Below the pieces are notes generated by a model that worked only from the letters and a program-made list of their open reading frames with translations, was not told the DNA's origin and searched no databases. Shown piece after piece: positions 21,653-29,732 of a DNA stretch of 64,000 nt. Position numbers and translations under genes: made by a program. Source of the stretch: Ruegeria sp. YS9 (GTDB lineage Bacteria > Pseudomonadota > Alphaproteobacteria > Rhodobacterales > Rhodobacteraceae); contig NZ_CP102409.1 in the NCBI RefSeq assembly GCF_024628725.1, positions 1,521,001 to 1,585,000 on the forward strand. Reading direction: 5' to 3'. Positions within the stretch are counted from its first letter, which is position 1. Every line of letters starts with the position of its first letter.

Positions 21653-22952
21653 CGGCGGTCAGGTCGAACGTTTCATCCGGGAAATACTTGGCCAGACGCA
21701 CATCCGCTGCACGGGCGTGACCCTCCATTCCTTCCAGTCGGGAAATCCGGGCGGTTGCTTCGGCGATCGATTTGGAACCTTCACGCGTGGCCCGCTGCCA
21801 GGTGACGATCTTCATGTATTTGTGAACACTCAAACCGCCGGTATAGCTGGCCGCACCGGACGTTGGCAGAACATGGTTCGTCCCGGTCGCCTTGTCTCCG
21901 TAGGACACGGTGGTTTCCTCACCCAGGAACAGTGAGCCATAACACGTCAACCGATCCAGCCACCAATCCAGTTCCTCGGCCTGAACCGTCAGGTGCTCGG
22001 GCGCATATTCATCGGAACAGGCGGCCATCTCTTCGCGGTCGGAACAGACGATGACTTCGGCATAGTCGCGCCACGCGGCCGAGGCATTTTCGCGGTTCAG
22101 CTCTGGCAGATCGTCGATCAAAACCGGAACCAGCTCCATGACTTTCTGCGCAAGGTCGCGATCATCCGTTACCAGCCAGACGGGCGAATTGTACCCGTGC
22201 TCTGCCTGACTGACCAGATCGGTTGCCACCACATGGGCGTCCGCGGAACTGTCGGCAAGGATCAGGCTGTCGGTCGGACCCGCGATCATGTCGATGCCAA
22301 CCTTGCCGTACAGGATGCGCTTGGCTTCGGCCACGAACTGGTTGCCCGGCCCCACAAGGATATTGGCGCGCGGCAAACCGAACAAACCATAGGTCATGGC
22401 AGCCACGCCCTGTACACCGCCCATGGCCAGAATGCTGTCGGCTCCGCAGATATGCGCGGCATAGACAATCGCGGGCGCAACACCTTCGCCCGGTCGCGGA
22501 GGAGAACAGGCGGTGATATGACGGCACCCGGCGACCTTGGCCGTTGTCACCGTCATGATCGCGCTGGCGATATGGCTGTAGCGCCCACCGGGAACATAGC
22601 ATCCTGCCGCATCCACCGGGATCGCCTTTTGCCCCGCAACGAAACCGGGAACGATCTCCATCTGTACGTCCGACACGGTAGCCTTCTGCGTCTCGGCAAA
22701 GCGTCGGACGTTGTCATGGGCAAAGCGTATATCGGCCTTCAGTTTTTCCGGCACCAGCGCGATGGCAGCATCAATCTCGTCCTGCGTCATCAGGACGTTT
22801 CCTTCGAACTTGTCGAACTTGACTGCGTATTCCAGCGCCTTGGCATCGCCACCGGCCTCGATATCGGCAAGGATGGTCTTGACCGTATCATGCACCTCTG
22901 AGGCATGTGATTGAGCGGTTAAAGTCGCCTTTTTCAAATATTCACGAGGCAT
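21645..22952 (-). CDS. hpsN: (R)-DHPS 3-dehydrogenase HpsN (histidinol dehydrogenase family)
   Basis: The 435-residue protein belongs to the HisD family but sits in a sulfonate operon. Like HisD it can oxidise an alcohol in two NAD+-dependent steps to the acid, here (R)-DHPS to (R)-sulfolactate (sulfopropanediol 3-dehydrogenase, EC 1.1.1.308). The catalytic pair E319/H320 is in APEHL. The zinc ligands also align with E. coli HisD: Q and H in LVSQAEHG, D353 in YGDKATG and H412 in MEGHARAA. It starts 12 bases after the hpsM stop. A biosynthetic HisD role is unlikely because no his genes are nearby. Confidence 0.92.
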   Translation of the reverse strand: MPREYLKKATLTAQSHASEVHDTVKTILADIEAGGDAKALEYAVKFDKFEGNVLMTQDEIDAAIALVPEKLKADIRFAHDNVRRFAETQKATVSDVQMEIVPGFVAGQKAIPVDAAGCYVPGGRYSHIASAIMTVTTAKVAGCRHITACSPPRPGEGVAPAIVYAAHICGADSILAMGGVQGVAAMTYGLFGLPRANILVGPGNQFVAEAKRILYGKVGIDMIAGPTDSLILADSSADAHVVATDLVSQAEHGYNSPVWLVTDDRDLAQKVMELVPVLIDDLPELNRENASAAWRDYAEVIVCSDREEMAACSDEYAPEHLTVQAEELDWWLDRLTCYGSLFLGEETTVSYGDKATGTNHVLPTSGAASYTGGLSVHKYMKIVTWQRATREGSKSIAEATARISRLEGMEGHARAADVRLAKYFPDETFDLTADG

Positions 22953-22964
22953 GTTCAGCAGGTC

Positions 22965-24293
22965 CTATTGGTAGATTTCAGGAAGCAGTGTGGTCGACAC
23001 AGCAGGCACGTAGGCGATCAGGATCACCACGATCAGCATGGTCAGTACGAAAGGAATGGCCCGGGCGGCAATCTTCAGAATGGACTCACCGGTAATGCCA
23101 GATACGACGAACAGGTTCAGACCCAGCGGCGGCGTGATGAAGCCCACACCCAACGCGGTGATCATCATGATGCAGAACTGGATTTCGTTCATGCCGATAT
23201 TGTCGGCCAGCGGTTTCAGGATTGGTGCCAGGATCACGATGTTCGGCGTTGTCTCCATGACGCAGCCCGCTGCGATCAGGATGCCGATCATCAGCAAGAT
23301 CAACAGATACGGATCATCGGTAAGCGACGTGACCGAGGCCACGAAGCCCTGTGGCACGCCCATGATCGCCAGTGCTTCGGCCAAGGGTGCCGAGAAGGCG
23401 ATGATCGGCAGGATGACTCCGTTCACCTTGGCCGAACTGACCAGCATCGATGGAAAGTCCGCCAGCGTCAGTGTGCGCAGGATGAAGCCCATTATGATGG
23501 TGACGACCACGGCGGTTGCGCCGGCTTCGGTCGGGGTCAGGCGACCTGAGAAGATGCCGTAGAAAATGATCCCCGGTACGATGAACGCGTACCAGCCCGA
23601 TTTCAGCGCCTTGCCCAGATTGGCCAGCCATTCCCCCATGGTCATCATGCCGCCGCCCTCATAGGCGTAAAGACGGTTCATGATGATGTTGGTAATCAGG
23701 ATCGACACCAGGATGGCCAGACCCGGGATCAAGGCTGCTAGAAACAGGGTCGAGGCGGAAATACCCAGCACGAGGCCGATGATGATATAGGCGATCGAAG
23801 GCGGGATCAGGATGCCGGTACAGGCACCAGCCGCAACCAGAGCACAGGCATAGGGACGCGGATACCCGCTTTCCACCAGCCGATTGATGGTCATGCGCCC
23901 CACCGCAGCCGCCCCGGCAGCATCCGACCCTGAAATCGCGGCAAACATACCGCAGACCAGAACCGTGGCCGACCCGAACCCGCCCTTGGCAAAGCAGGTC
24001 AGCGCCTCGGCTACATCCAGAAATTTGCGCGACAGACCGGTCCGCACCAGAACGTCCCCGGTCAGGATGAACAATGGCACAGCGGTCAGGGCAAATGCGT
24101 CGATACCTGTGAACAGGCTTTCTCCGACCAGGCTGAGAGGTAGATCACCGGACATGATCAGCATCACGATCGCCGCTGTTCCTATGGCGGCCCAAACGGG
24201 CACGGCCAAGGCGATCAGGCCTACGAACAGGATCACCGGCAGGTAAAAATCCCAGCCCAGTTCAACGGTTTGATTGAGGGAATTCCAAAGCAT
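22965..24293 (-). CDS. hpsM: TRAP transporter large permease (DctM type)
   Basis: The 442-residue integral membrane protein has about twelve hydrophobic segments and the DctM family hallmarks (FILTGDVLVRTGLSRK, SGSDAAGAAAVG, and PPSIAYIIIGL, which sets the second repeat). It moves substrate by Na+-driven elevator transport with the small subunit and the periplasmic binding protein encoded upstream. A GAGGAGAA site precedes the ATG. It lies 11 bases after hpsL. The symbol follows hpsKLM usage for DHPS transporters; the letter order is inferred from subunit order. Confidence 0.9.
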   Translation of the reverse strand: MLWNSLNQTVELGWDFYLPVILFVGLIALAVPVWAAIGTAAIVMLIMSGDLPLSLVGESLFTGIDAFALTAVPLFILTGDVLVRTGLSRKFLDVAEALTCFAKGGFGSATVLVCGMFAAISGSDAAGAAAVGRMTINRLVESGYPRPYACALVAAGACTGILIPPSIAYIIIGLVLGISASTLFLAALIPGLAILVSILITNIIMNRLYAYEGGGMMTMGEWLANLGKALKSGWYAFIVPGIIFYGIFSGRLTPTEAGATAVVVTIIMGFILRTLTLADFPSMLVSSAKVNGVILPIIAFSAPLAEALAIMGVPQGFVASVTSLTDDPYLLILLMIGILIAAGCVMETTPNIVILAPILKPLADNIGMNEIQFCIMMITALGVGFITPPLGLNLFVVSGITGESILKIAARAIPFVLTMLIVVILIAYVPAVSTTLLPEIYQ

Positions 24294-24304
24294 CCGTATT
24301 CTCC

Positions 24305-24817
24305 TCAGTCAAACAGCTTGTCGCCTTCGAAGACGGGGGTGCCGTCACGAAGTGATTTCAGGTCACGCAGGAAGGATTGGATCAGCCGCCATATCATCAG
24401 GGCAAATCCAGTGGGCACGGCCATAAGAAACCAGACTTTCGAGACCCGAAGCCCATCCGTGACCGAGCCAAACTTGGCCGAAACGTGAACCGCCTCATAC
24501 GACCAGTAGAGCGCGATGATCGCCACGCCGAACATCACCAGATCGCCAAAAATATAAAGCACCGCTTTGGGTCGTGGCCCGATGTAGTGCATGATCACAT
24601 CGATCCGTATATGCGCCCGCTCTTTCACCGCAGCGGCAGCACCGATCCAGGCAAGGTAGATGAAGGAATACCGGACAATTTCCTCGCCCCAGATCGACGA
24701 ATAGGCAAAAATCTCGCGCCGCAGCACCTCGATGGCCATGGTAATCACCAGCATCACGTAGAACACCAGCAGCAACCAGCGCTCTGCATTCCGGTCTATG
24801 TTTTGAAGAATGGTCAT
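24305..24817 (-). CDS. hpsL: TRAP transporter small permease (DctQ type)
   Basis: The 170-residue protein has four membrane helices and the DctQ pattern (EVLRREIFAYSSIWGEEIVRYSFIYLAWIGAA near helix 2, then KERAHIRIDV). It forms the membrane complex with HpsM. The ATG at 24815-24817 has GGAGG seven to eleven bases upstream; the ORF extends 11 codons further without a site. It is separated from the binding-protein gene by 111 bases containing a strong hairpin. Confidence 0.88.
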   Translation of the reverse strand: MTILQNIDRNAERWLLLVFYVMLVITMAIEVLRREIFAYSSIWGEEIVRYSFIYLAWIGAAAAVKERAHIRIDVIMHYIGPRPKAVLYIFGDLVMFGVAIIALYWSYEAVHVSAKFGSVTDGLRVSKVWFLMAVPTGFALMIWRLIQSFLRDLKSLRDGTPVFEGDKLFD

Positions 24818-24891
24818 CTGATCCTCCGGCGCAGATACAGCCTGACCCACGCCTAGCTTGGCGGGATGTTGTCGGGCTGACTGAATGTAAA

Positions 24892-24922
24892 GTTCGTGGA
24901 CGCCTGTCAGGCGTCCACGGCT
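24892..24922 (-). promoter_or_regulatory. Intercistronic hairpin between TRAP binding-protein and permease genes
   Basis: CGTGGACGCCT (24895-24905) pairs perfectly with AGGCGTCCACG (24909-24919) around three bases. It begins about 10 bases after the hpsK stop and no T-run follows. Such stem-loops commonly stabilise the upstream message or attenuate readthrough, raising binding-protein output over permease. Confidence 0.6.
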
Positions 24923-24928
24923 TGGGCC

Positions 24929-26074
24929 TTAGGCGTCGTGGACGTAATATTTGCCTTGAGTACCGGCGGCTTCGACCAGCTTTTCGAAGTTTTCCATCGA
25001 TCCGGCCAGTTCCATCTTGAACGGATCCCAATCGGCGTTCTGATACCCGCCTGCATCCTGCCATTCCGCCAGTTGATCGTCACTGAGCGAATGGAACTGC
25101 ACCCCGGCCTTGTTCAGCTCGGCCATGGCATAGGCGCGGGCCGACGGAACCTTGGACAGGTTCTGGTGGCTGGTCATTTCCGATCCCCACATGATGCCTT
25201 CCTGTACATCGGCAGGCATCGAGTTGAACCATTCCAGGTTACAGGAATAAACCTGGCTGTCCGGCACCGCCTGCGTGAAGGTCACATGGCTGAGGATATC
25301 CTTGAAACCGAAGACATAGAGCGCGCCAACCGAAGGATCGAGCGCATCCGCAACGCCCTGCTTGATGGCCGACGGGGTCTCGCCCCAGGCTACCGGCGTC
25401 GGGTTGGCGCCGACCATCCGGTAGTATTGTTGCAGCATCTTCGATCCCGGCACGCGGAACTTGATCCCGCTCATGTCACCGGGGGTGAGCACGGCATTGC
25501 CGCCCTGACGAACTGCAACCACGCGCGGGTCGATGTTTACATAGAACAGGGCCTTGAATCCTGCGGCCTCGACCTTGGGGTGAACCTCATTTTTCCACGT
25601 GTCCGAATGGACAAGGTTGGTGAAACGCTGGTTCGAGCCGCACAGGTACGGCATGTTGATCAGGTCGACTGTCGACGCGAACGGCGCGAAATTCGACAGC
25701 GAATGCTGCGCGGCCTGAATGGTGCCGCCCTGCACCTTCTGGACCAGTGCGCCACCCGCACCAAGCTGACCGCCGGGGGCCAGTTTGACATAGACCTTGC
25801 CGTTTGTGGCGTTCTGAATGTTTTCTTTCAGGTCCAACTGCATGATCGGATAGCTGCGCGACGCGCCAAGCACATAGGCCGTGGCCACGGTCATCACGTG
25901 ATCTGCGGCCTTTTCACGCTCGCTCTCTTCCTTCGCGGTCTGCGCAGCGGCCTCGGAAGACCACAAAACACCCCCTGCCCCAGCCACCATTGCGGCCGTG
26001 AACGCGCCACTGGCGCTCAGTTTCAGAAAATTGCGGCGCTCGGCCGATGCCAGTTCGGTCTTGTCGGTTTTCAT
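24929..26074 (-). CDS. hpsK: TRAP transporter substrate-binding protein (DctP type), Tat-exported
   Basis: The 381-residue periplasmic protein captures substrate for the HpsLM permease. It begins with a twin-arginine signal (AERRNFLKLSASGAF, about 11-25) and a cleavage region near SEAAAQT. DctP family features include VTFTQAVPDSQVYSCNLEWFNSMP. Tat export suggests folding before secretion. The chosen ATG at 26072-26074 is preceded by GGGAGGG; the ORF has an ATG five codons earlier. It lies 23 bases after the small membrane-protein gene. DHPS as ligand follows from the operon. Confidence 0.9.
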   Translation of the reverse strand: MKTDKTELASAERRNFLKLSASGAFTAAMVAGAGGVLWSSEAAAQTAKEESEREKAADHVMTVATAYVLGASRSYPIMQLDLKENIQNATNGKVYVKLAPGGQLGAGGALVQKVQGGTIQAAQHSLSNFAPFASTVDLINMPYLCGSNQRFTNLVHSDTWKNEVHPKVEAAGFKALFYVNIDPRVVAVRQGGNAVLTPGDMSGIKFRVPGSKMLQQYYRMVGANPTPVAWGETPSAIKQGVADALDPSVGALYVFGFKDILSHVTFTQAVPDSQVYSCNLEWFNSMPADVQEGIMWGSEMTSHQNLSKVPSARAYAMAELNKAGVQFHSLSDDQLAEWQDAGGYQNADWDPFKMELAGSMENFEKLVEAAGTQGKYYVHDA

Positions 26075-26097
26075 CAATTGCCCTCCCAAGCAAAAGT

Positions 26098-26283
26098 TCA
26101 GCTGCCGTCTTGTGCGTTCCGGTCAGCTTCCTTTTTCAGAATTGCGACAACGAACAGGATCGAAGCCGCGAACAGAACCAACATCTCTCCAACGTCGCCA
26201 AGAAACGCGCTGCTCGCAAAAGCACCCAAAGCGACATTTGCGAAATAGATCGCAAAAACGATGACTGATGCAGCGAGATACAT
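26098..26283 (-). CDS. Small two-helix membrane protein, first gene of the DHPS operon
   Basis: The 61-residue protein has two hydrophobic helices (VIVFAIYFANVALGAF and MLVLFAASILFVVAIL) and a short charged C terminus. A strong AGGGAG site lies nine bases upstream of the ATG, so it is very probably translated. It is the first gene downstream of the LacI-type operators and lies 23 bases before hpsK. I recognise no family. A role as an accessory factor of the TRAP transporter is inference from position. Confidence 0.7.
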   Translation of the reverse strand: MYLAASVIVFAIYFANVALGAFASSAFLGDVGEMLVLFAASILFVVAILKKEADRNAQDGS

Positions 26284-26319
26284 TTCCGGGACTCCCTTCA
26301 GAATCGGCTCAAATACCTT

Positions 26320-26333
26320 TGTAAGCGCTTACA
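26320..26333. promoter_or_regulatory. LacI-type operator 1 of the DHPS operon
   Basis: TGTAAGCGCTTACA is a perfect 14-bp palindrome with the central CG of LacI/GalR-family sites. It lies 37 bases upstream of the first operon gene and 85 bases upstream of the divergent LacI gene. Confidence 0.85.
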
Positions 26334-26340
26334 TCATAAA

Positions 26341-26354
26341 TGCAAGCGCTTACA
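26341..26354. promoter_or_regulatory. LacI-type operator 2 of the DHPS operon
   Basis: TGCAAGCGCTTACA differs from operator 1 in one base. Its centre is exactly 21 bp from that of operator 1, two helical turns, so two repressor dimers could bind on the same face of the DNA. Confidence 0.85.
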
Positions 26355-26417
26355 TAAACGCTTTCATCCTTGGAAGAATGCGACTAACTTAGGCGAACCG
26401 GAATTAAGAGTTCGAGA

Positions 26418-27440
26418 ATGTCAAAACATCGGTCCGCACCGACGCTGGATGACGTTGCCAAGGCAGCAGGCGTTTCCACTGCCACCGTGTCACGGTGCTT
26501 GAACACCCCGCAACAGGTGGTCGAGGCAACGCGGAAACGTGTTCTGTCTGCCGTGGACTCCCTGGGATACACGCCGAACTTTGCAGCACGCGTGATGGCT
26601 GCACGGCGTTCTTTCACGATTGGCGCGATAATCCCGACGATGGAAAATGCAATCTTCGCAAGGGGGTTGCAGGCGTTTCAAGAGGAGATTCACAAACAGG
26701 GCTACACCTTGCTGGTCTCCAGTTCGGCCTATCAACCGGCCGCAGAAGAAGAACAGATCCGAACGCTGGTTGCGCGGGGCGCCGACGGGCTGTTGCTGAT
26801 CGGGCATGACCGTGACGCGCAAATCTACGACTATCTCGAAAGGCGTAAAGTGCCGGCCCTGGTCGCGTGGTCCTTCCTGCCAAACGAACCAATACCGTCC
26901 GTCGGGTTTGACAACAGACGGGCGATGGAGGCTTTGACAAGCAAGATCATCGAATTAGGCCATACGCGGTTGGCAACGATTTCAGGCATCAGCAAGGGCA
27001 ACGACCGTGCGCGCCTGCGGATCCAGGGGATAAAAGACGCGATGTCCCGACATGACCTTTCGCAAGACGATCTGGTCGTGATCGAAACCTCGTACGAGAT
27101 TGAAAATGGCGCCGAGGCATTCAAGCATCTCATGTCGAATGACAACCCGCCGACCGCGGTTTTGTGCGGCAACGACGTTCTGGCCGTCGGTGCGGTGCGG
27201 CAAGCTCAGCAGATGGGACTTCGGGTACCCGAAGATGTATCGATCACCGGATTTGATGATATCGAGCTTGCGCGCATCGTCGCCCCTGCCCTGACAACTG
27301 TCCATGTTCCTCATCGTGACATGGGACGCAAGGCTGCTTTGGCGTTGATACAGATGATCGAATCCAACGCACCGGGCAAATCTGTCGAACTGCCGACCCG
27401 CATCGTAGGCAGAGAGTCTCTGCTTGGCCTCAACAGGTAG
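26418..27440 (+). CDS. LacI/GalR-family transcriptional regulator of the DHPS operon
   Basis: The 340-residue protein has the N-terminal helix-turn-helix (LDDVAKAAGVSTATVSRCLN, about 10-29), the hinge region (LGYTPNFAARVMAARRS) and a periplasmic-binding-protein-like effector domain ending with ITGFDDIELARIVAPALTTV. It is divergent from the DHPS operon and shares with it an intergenic region holding two LacI-type palindromes. It probably represses the operon and perhaps itself until a pathway compound binds; the ligand is not deducible from sequence. Confidence 0.92.
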   Translation: MSKHRSAPTLDDVAKAAGVSTATVSRCLNTPQQVVEATRKRVLSAVDSLGYTPNFAARVMAARRSFTIGAIIPTMENAIFARGLQAFQEEIHKQGYTLLVSSSAYQPAAEEEQIRTLVARGADGLLLIGHDRDAQIYDYLERRKVPALVAWSFLPNEPIPSVGFDNRRAMEALTSKIIELGHTRLATISGISKGNDRARLRIQGIKDAMSRHDLSQDDLVVIETSYEIENGAEAFKHLMSNDNPPTAVLCGNDVLAVGAVRQAQQMGLRVPEDVSITGFDDIELARIVAPALTTVHVPHRDMGRKAALALIQMIESNAPGKSVELPTRIVGRESLLGLNR

Positions 27441-27564
27441 CGCCGGCTTTATCAACCCGTTGAGCAGATCCACGGAAACATGCGCCGGTTAGATCCGTAA
27501 AGGTGGCGGAAAGCCACGCGGCGTCATCTTTTTGATTGATTAACAGCACTTTACAGATCGTTGC

Positions 27565-27638
27565 TGGAGCGGGTAGCGGGAATCGAACCCGCGCGTTCAG
27601 CTTGGGAAGCTGACAGGCTACCATTACATCATACCCGC
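27565..27638 (-). tRNA. tRNA-Gly (anticodon CCC)
   Basis: The 74-base gene includes an encoded CCA end. Acceptor arms GCGGGTA and TACCCGC pair fully. The anticodon stem is TCAGC/GCTGA with loop TTCCCAA, giving anticodon CCC. The T arm GCGGGTTCGATTCCCGC is canonical. Confidence 0.95.
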
Positions 27639-27708
27639 CCTGTAAGATGAAATAGCACCAGAACAACCAGACGTTCAACCCGGATCGCAACCAACTTTTT
27701 TCGGTTTC

Positions 27709-28536
27709 TTACTCGGTTCGGGCCCGCAGGCTGTCGATCAGGGACTGGTCGACATCCAAGGCGGCGCCTGCTGCCTCCAAAGTTCGGCGATCGAGATGCT
27801 GGGGGTTCAGATCCACCCCTTTTGAAAACGCGTCAACAATGGCCTTCATGGCTGTGATCCGCGCGTATTTCTTGTTGTTGGACGGGATCACATGCCAAGG
27901 CGCAACTTCCGTCGACGTCCGCGCCAGCATTTCATCCACGGCCACTTCAGCGACATCCCATTTTTTGCGGTTTCTGAAATCTTCGTAAGTCAACTTCCAG
28001 CGTTTCATCGGATTGGTCAGACGCTCGGTAAAACGGCGCATCTGCTCTTCCTGTGAAATGTGGAAGAACAGTTTTACGATTCGAGTCCCGTCATCGACCA
28101 GCATTCGTTCGAAATCATTGATTTCCTGATACGCGGCCCGCCAGCGCGTTTCCGGGGTCAGTTTTTCGATCCGCTCCACCAGAACCCGACCATACCAGCT
28201 GCGGTCGAAAGCGGAAATCGCTCCCGAAGGCGGCAGGCGTTCCCAGAACCGCAGCAGATAATGCCGGTTGAGATAGTAGTTCCGAGGCGCGCCGATGGGC
28301 CAGACCTTGAAGCTGCGCGGGTCCAGGGCCTGACTGATCCTGCGAATGGTTCCGCCTTTTCCGGCAGCGTCCCACCCTTCGAACACCAACACACCTTTGA
28401 GCCCATGAAACAGATAGGCTTGCTGAATTCTGGCCAATCTTGTCTGCAATTCGACCAACTGACCAAAGTAGGCTTTTTTGTCCAGTTTCCTGGTCAGATC
28501 CGCATCCGAGAGTTTTGGGGGGTGATGTTTACTCAT
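27709..28536 (-). CDS. ppk2: Polyphosphate kinase 2 family protein
   Basis: The 275-residue protein has the PPK2 fold of a P-loop kinase: Walker A GWDAAGKGG (about 54-62), the Walker B/lid element FDRSWYGR (about 110-117), and the family blocks GAPRNYYLNRHYL and WHVIPSNNKKYAR. PPK2 enzymes transfer phosphate between polyphosphate and nucleotides, most often making GTP/ATP from polyP. Length fits a one-domain class I-like member. I chose the ATG at 28536 (MSKHHPPKL). An exopolyphosphatase-family gene and phoX lie 5-6 kb away. Confidence 0.9.
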   Translation of the reverse strand: MSKHHPPKLSDADLTRKLDKKAYFGQLVELQTRLARIQQAYLFHGLKGVLVFEGWDAAGKGGTIRRISQALDPRSFKVWPIGAPRNYYLNRHYLLRFWERLPPSGAISAFDRSWYGRVLVERIEKLTPETRWRAAYQEINDFERMLVDDGTRIVKLFFHISQEEQMRRFTERLTNPMKRWKLTYEDFRNRKKWDVAEVAVDEMLARTSTEVAPWHVIPSNNKKYARITAMKAIVDAFSKGVDLNPQHLDRRTLEAAGAALDVDQSLIDSLRARTE

Positions 28537-28610
28537 GCTGCCACCTGATCGATGCATCCTGGATCAGGATATCCTGAAGCCTTCTGCAAATTCGACATTG
28601 ATCAGGGTCA

Positions 28611-28642
28611 AATGAAAAGGCCGGGCGCTGAGCCCGGCCTTT
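28611..28642 (-). terminator. Terminator of the C1/corrinoid operon
   Basis: AAAGGCCGGGC (28616-28626) and GCCCGGCCTTT (28632-28642) form an 11-bp stem around a five-base loop, followed on the minus strand by T-residues. It lies about 20 bases after the methyltransferase stop. Confidence 0.9.
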
Positions 28643-28661
28643 GCTGTCCGTGTCCTTCAGA

Positions 28662-29723
28662 TCAGGCGCGGCGGCGACGGCCACCACCGCGACGGCCACC
28701 GGCGGCGCCGGCGGCGCCCGCCTCGTCCGGTGCTTTGTTGAACCGGATCCACTCACCGCCATGCGGGTCGTTGTTGGTCAGCAGGTTGGCGGCGCGAATG
28801 GCCTCCATTTCCTTACCGGCGCGCGGCTTGGTCGAGCCAAGACCGAACAGCTGGCAGAAGGTTTCATCATCCATGTCCGCAGGCAGAATGACACCCTTGG
28901 CTTCAATCTCGGCCTTTTTCTCTGCGATCTTCTTGGGCCCTACAGGCAACGCAACAGGGTTCATGATTGCCGAGGTCATACCAGCACCCATCGCCATTGG
29001 AAGGAAAGCGTTGTTGATGCCGTGGCGATTTGGCAGGCCGAACGACACGTTGGACGCACCACAGGTGGTGTTTACGCCCAGCTCTTCGCGCAAGCGACGG
29101 ACCAGCGCGAATACCTGCAGACCAGCAGTTGCCATCGCACCGATGGGCATGACCAGCGGGTCGACCACGATGTCATGCGCGGGAATGCCGAAATCAGCCG
29201 CGCGCTCGACAATCTTCTTGGCCACTTCGAAACGCACATCGGGATCTTCCGAAATACCCGTGTCGTCATTCGAGATCGCCACAACCGGCACGTTGTACTT
29301 CTTGACCAGCGGCAGAACCAGCTCCAGACGCTCTTCTTCGCCGGTGACCGAGTTCAGCAGAGGACGCCCTTCAGCCGCCTCAAGACCGGCCTCCAACGCA
29401 CCCGGCACCGACGAGTCGATGCACAGCGGCACGTCAACCAGACCCTGAACCAGTTCGACAATCTGGCGCATCAGCGGCGGCTCGGTCTCGTTCGGGTTGG
29501 GATTCGAGTTGTAGACAACGCCCGCATTGATATCCAGAACGGTCGCGCCAGCTGCCACCTGAGCCAAGGCGTCCTTTTCAACGGTCGAAAAATCGCCCGC
29601 TTCCAGCTCGGCGGCCAGTTTCTTGCGGCCTGTCGGGTTGATCCGCTCACCGATCACGCAGAACGGTTCGTCAAAGCCCAGGACGGCTGTTTTTGTTTTT
29701 GATTCTACGACTGTTCGGGTCAT
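28662..29723 (-). CDS. Methyltetrahydrofolate:corrinoid methyltransferase (pterin-binding domain)
   Basis: The 353-residue protein has the pterin-binding TIM-barrel pattern of MeTr/AcsE and of the MetH folate domain: VIGERINPTGRKKLAAEL near the N terminus, ATVLDINAG, LCIDSS, LLNSVTGEE, VVAISNDDTG and CGASNVSFGLPNRHGINNAFL. It moves methyl groups between H4folate and a corrinoid protein. The end is a Gly/Arg-rich tail (GGRRGGGRRRRA) beyond the fold. It is the third gene after the small virulence-factor-family protein and the MetF-like reductase, ten bases from the latter, and ends at a strong terminator. Confidence 0.9.
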   Translation of the reverse strand: MTRTVVESKTKTAVLGFDEPFCVIGERINPTGRKKLAAELEAGDFSTVEKDALAQVAAGATVLDINAGVVYNSNPNPNETEPPLMRQIVELVQGLVDVPLCIDSSVPGALEAGLEAAEGRPLLNSVTGEEERLELVLPLVKKYNVPVVAISNDDTGISEDPDVRFEVAKKIVERAADFGIPAHDIVVDPLVMPIGAMATAGLQVFALVRRLREELGVNTTCGASNVSFGLPNRHGINNAFLPMAMGAGMTSAIMNPVALPVGPKKIAEKKAEIEAKGVILPADMDDETFCQLFGLGSTKPRAGKEMEAIRAANLLTNNDPHGGEWIRFNKAPDEAGAAGAAGGRRGGGRRRRA

Positions 29724-29732
29724 GTCCGTTCC

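Noticed and set aside
26353..26366. Third LacI operator
   Set aside because: Only one half resembles the motif and it overlaps operator 2 at 12-bp spacing, not compatible with a further dimer on the same face.
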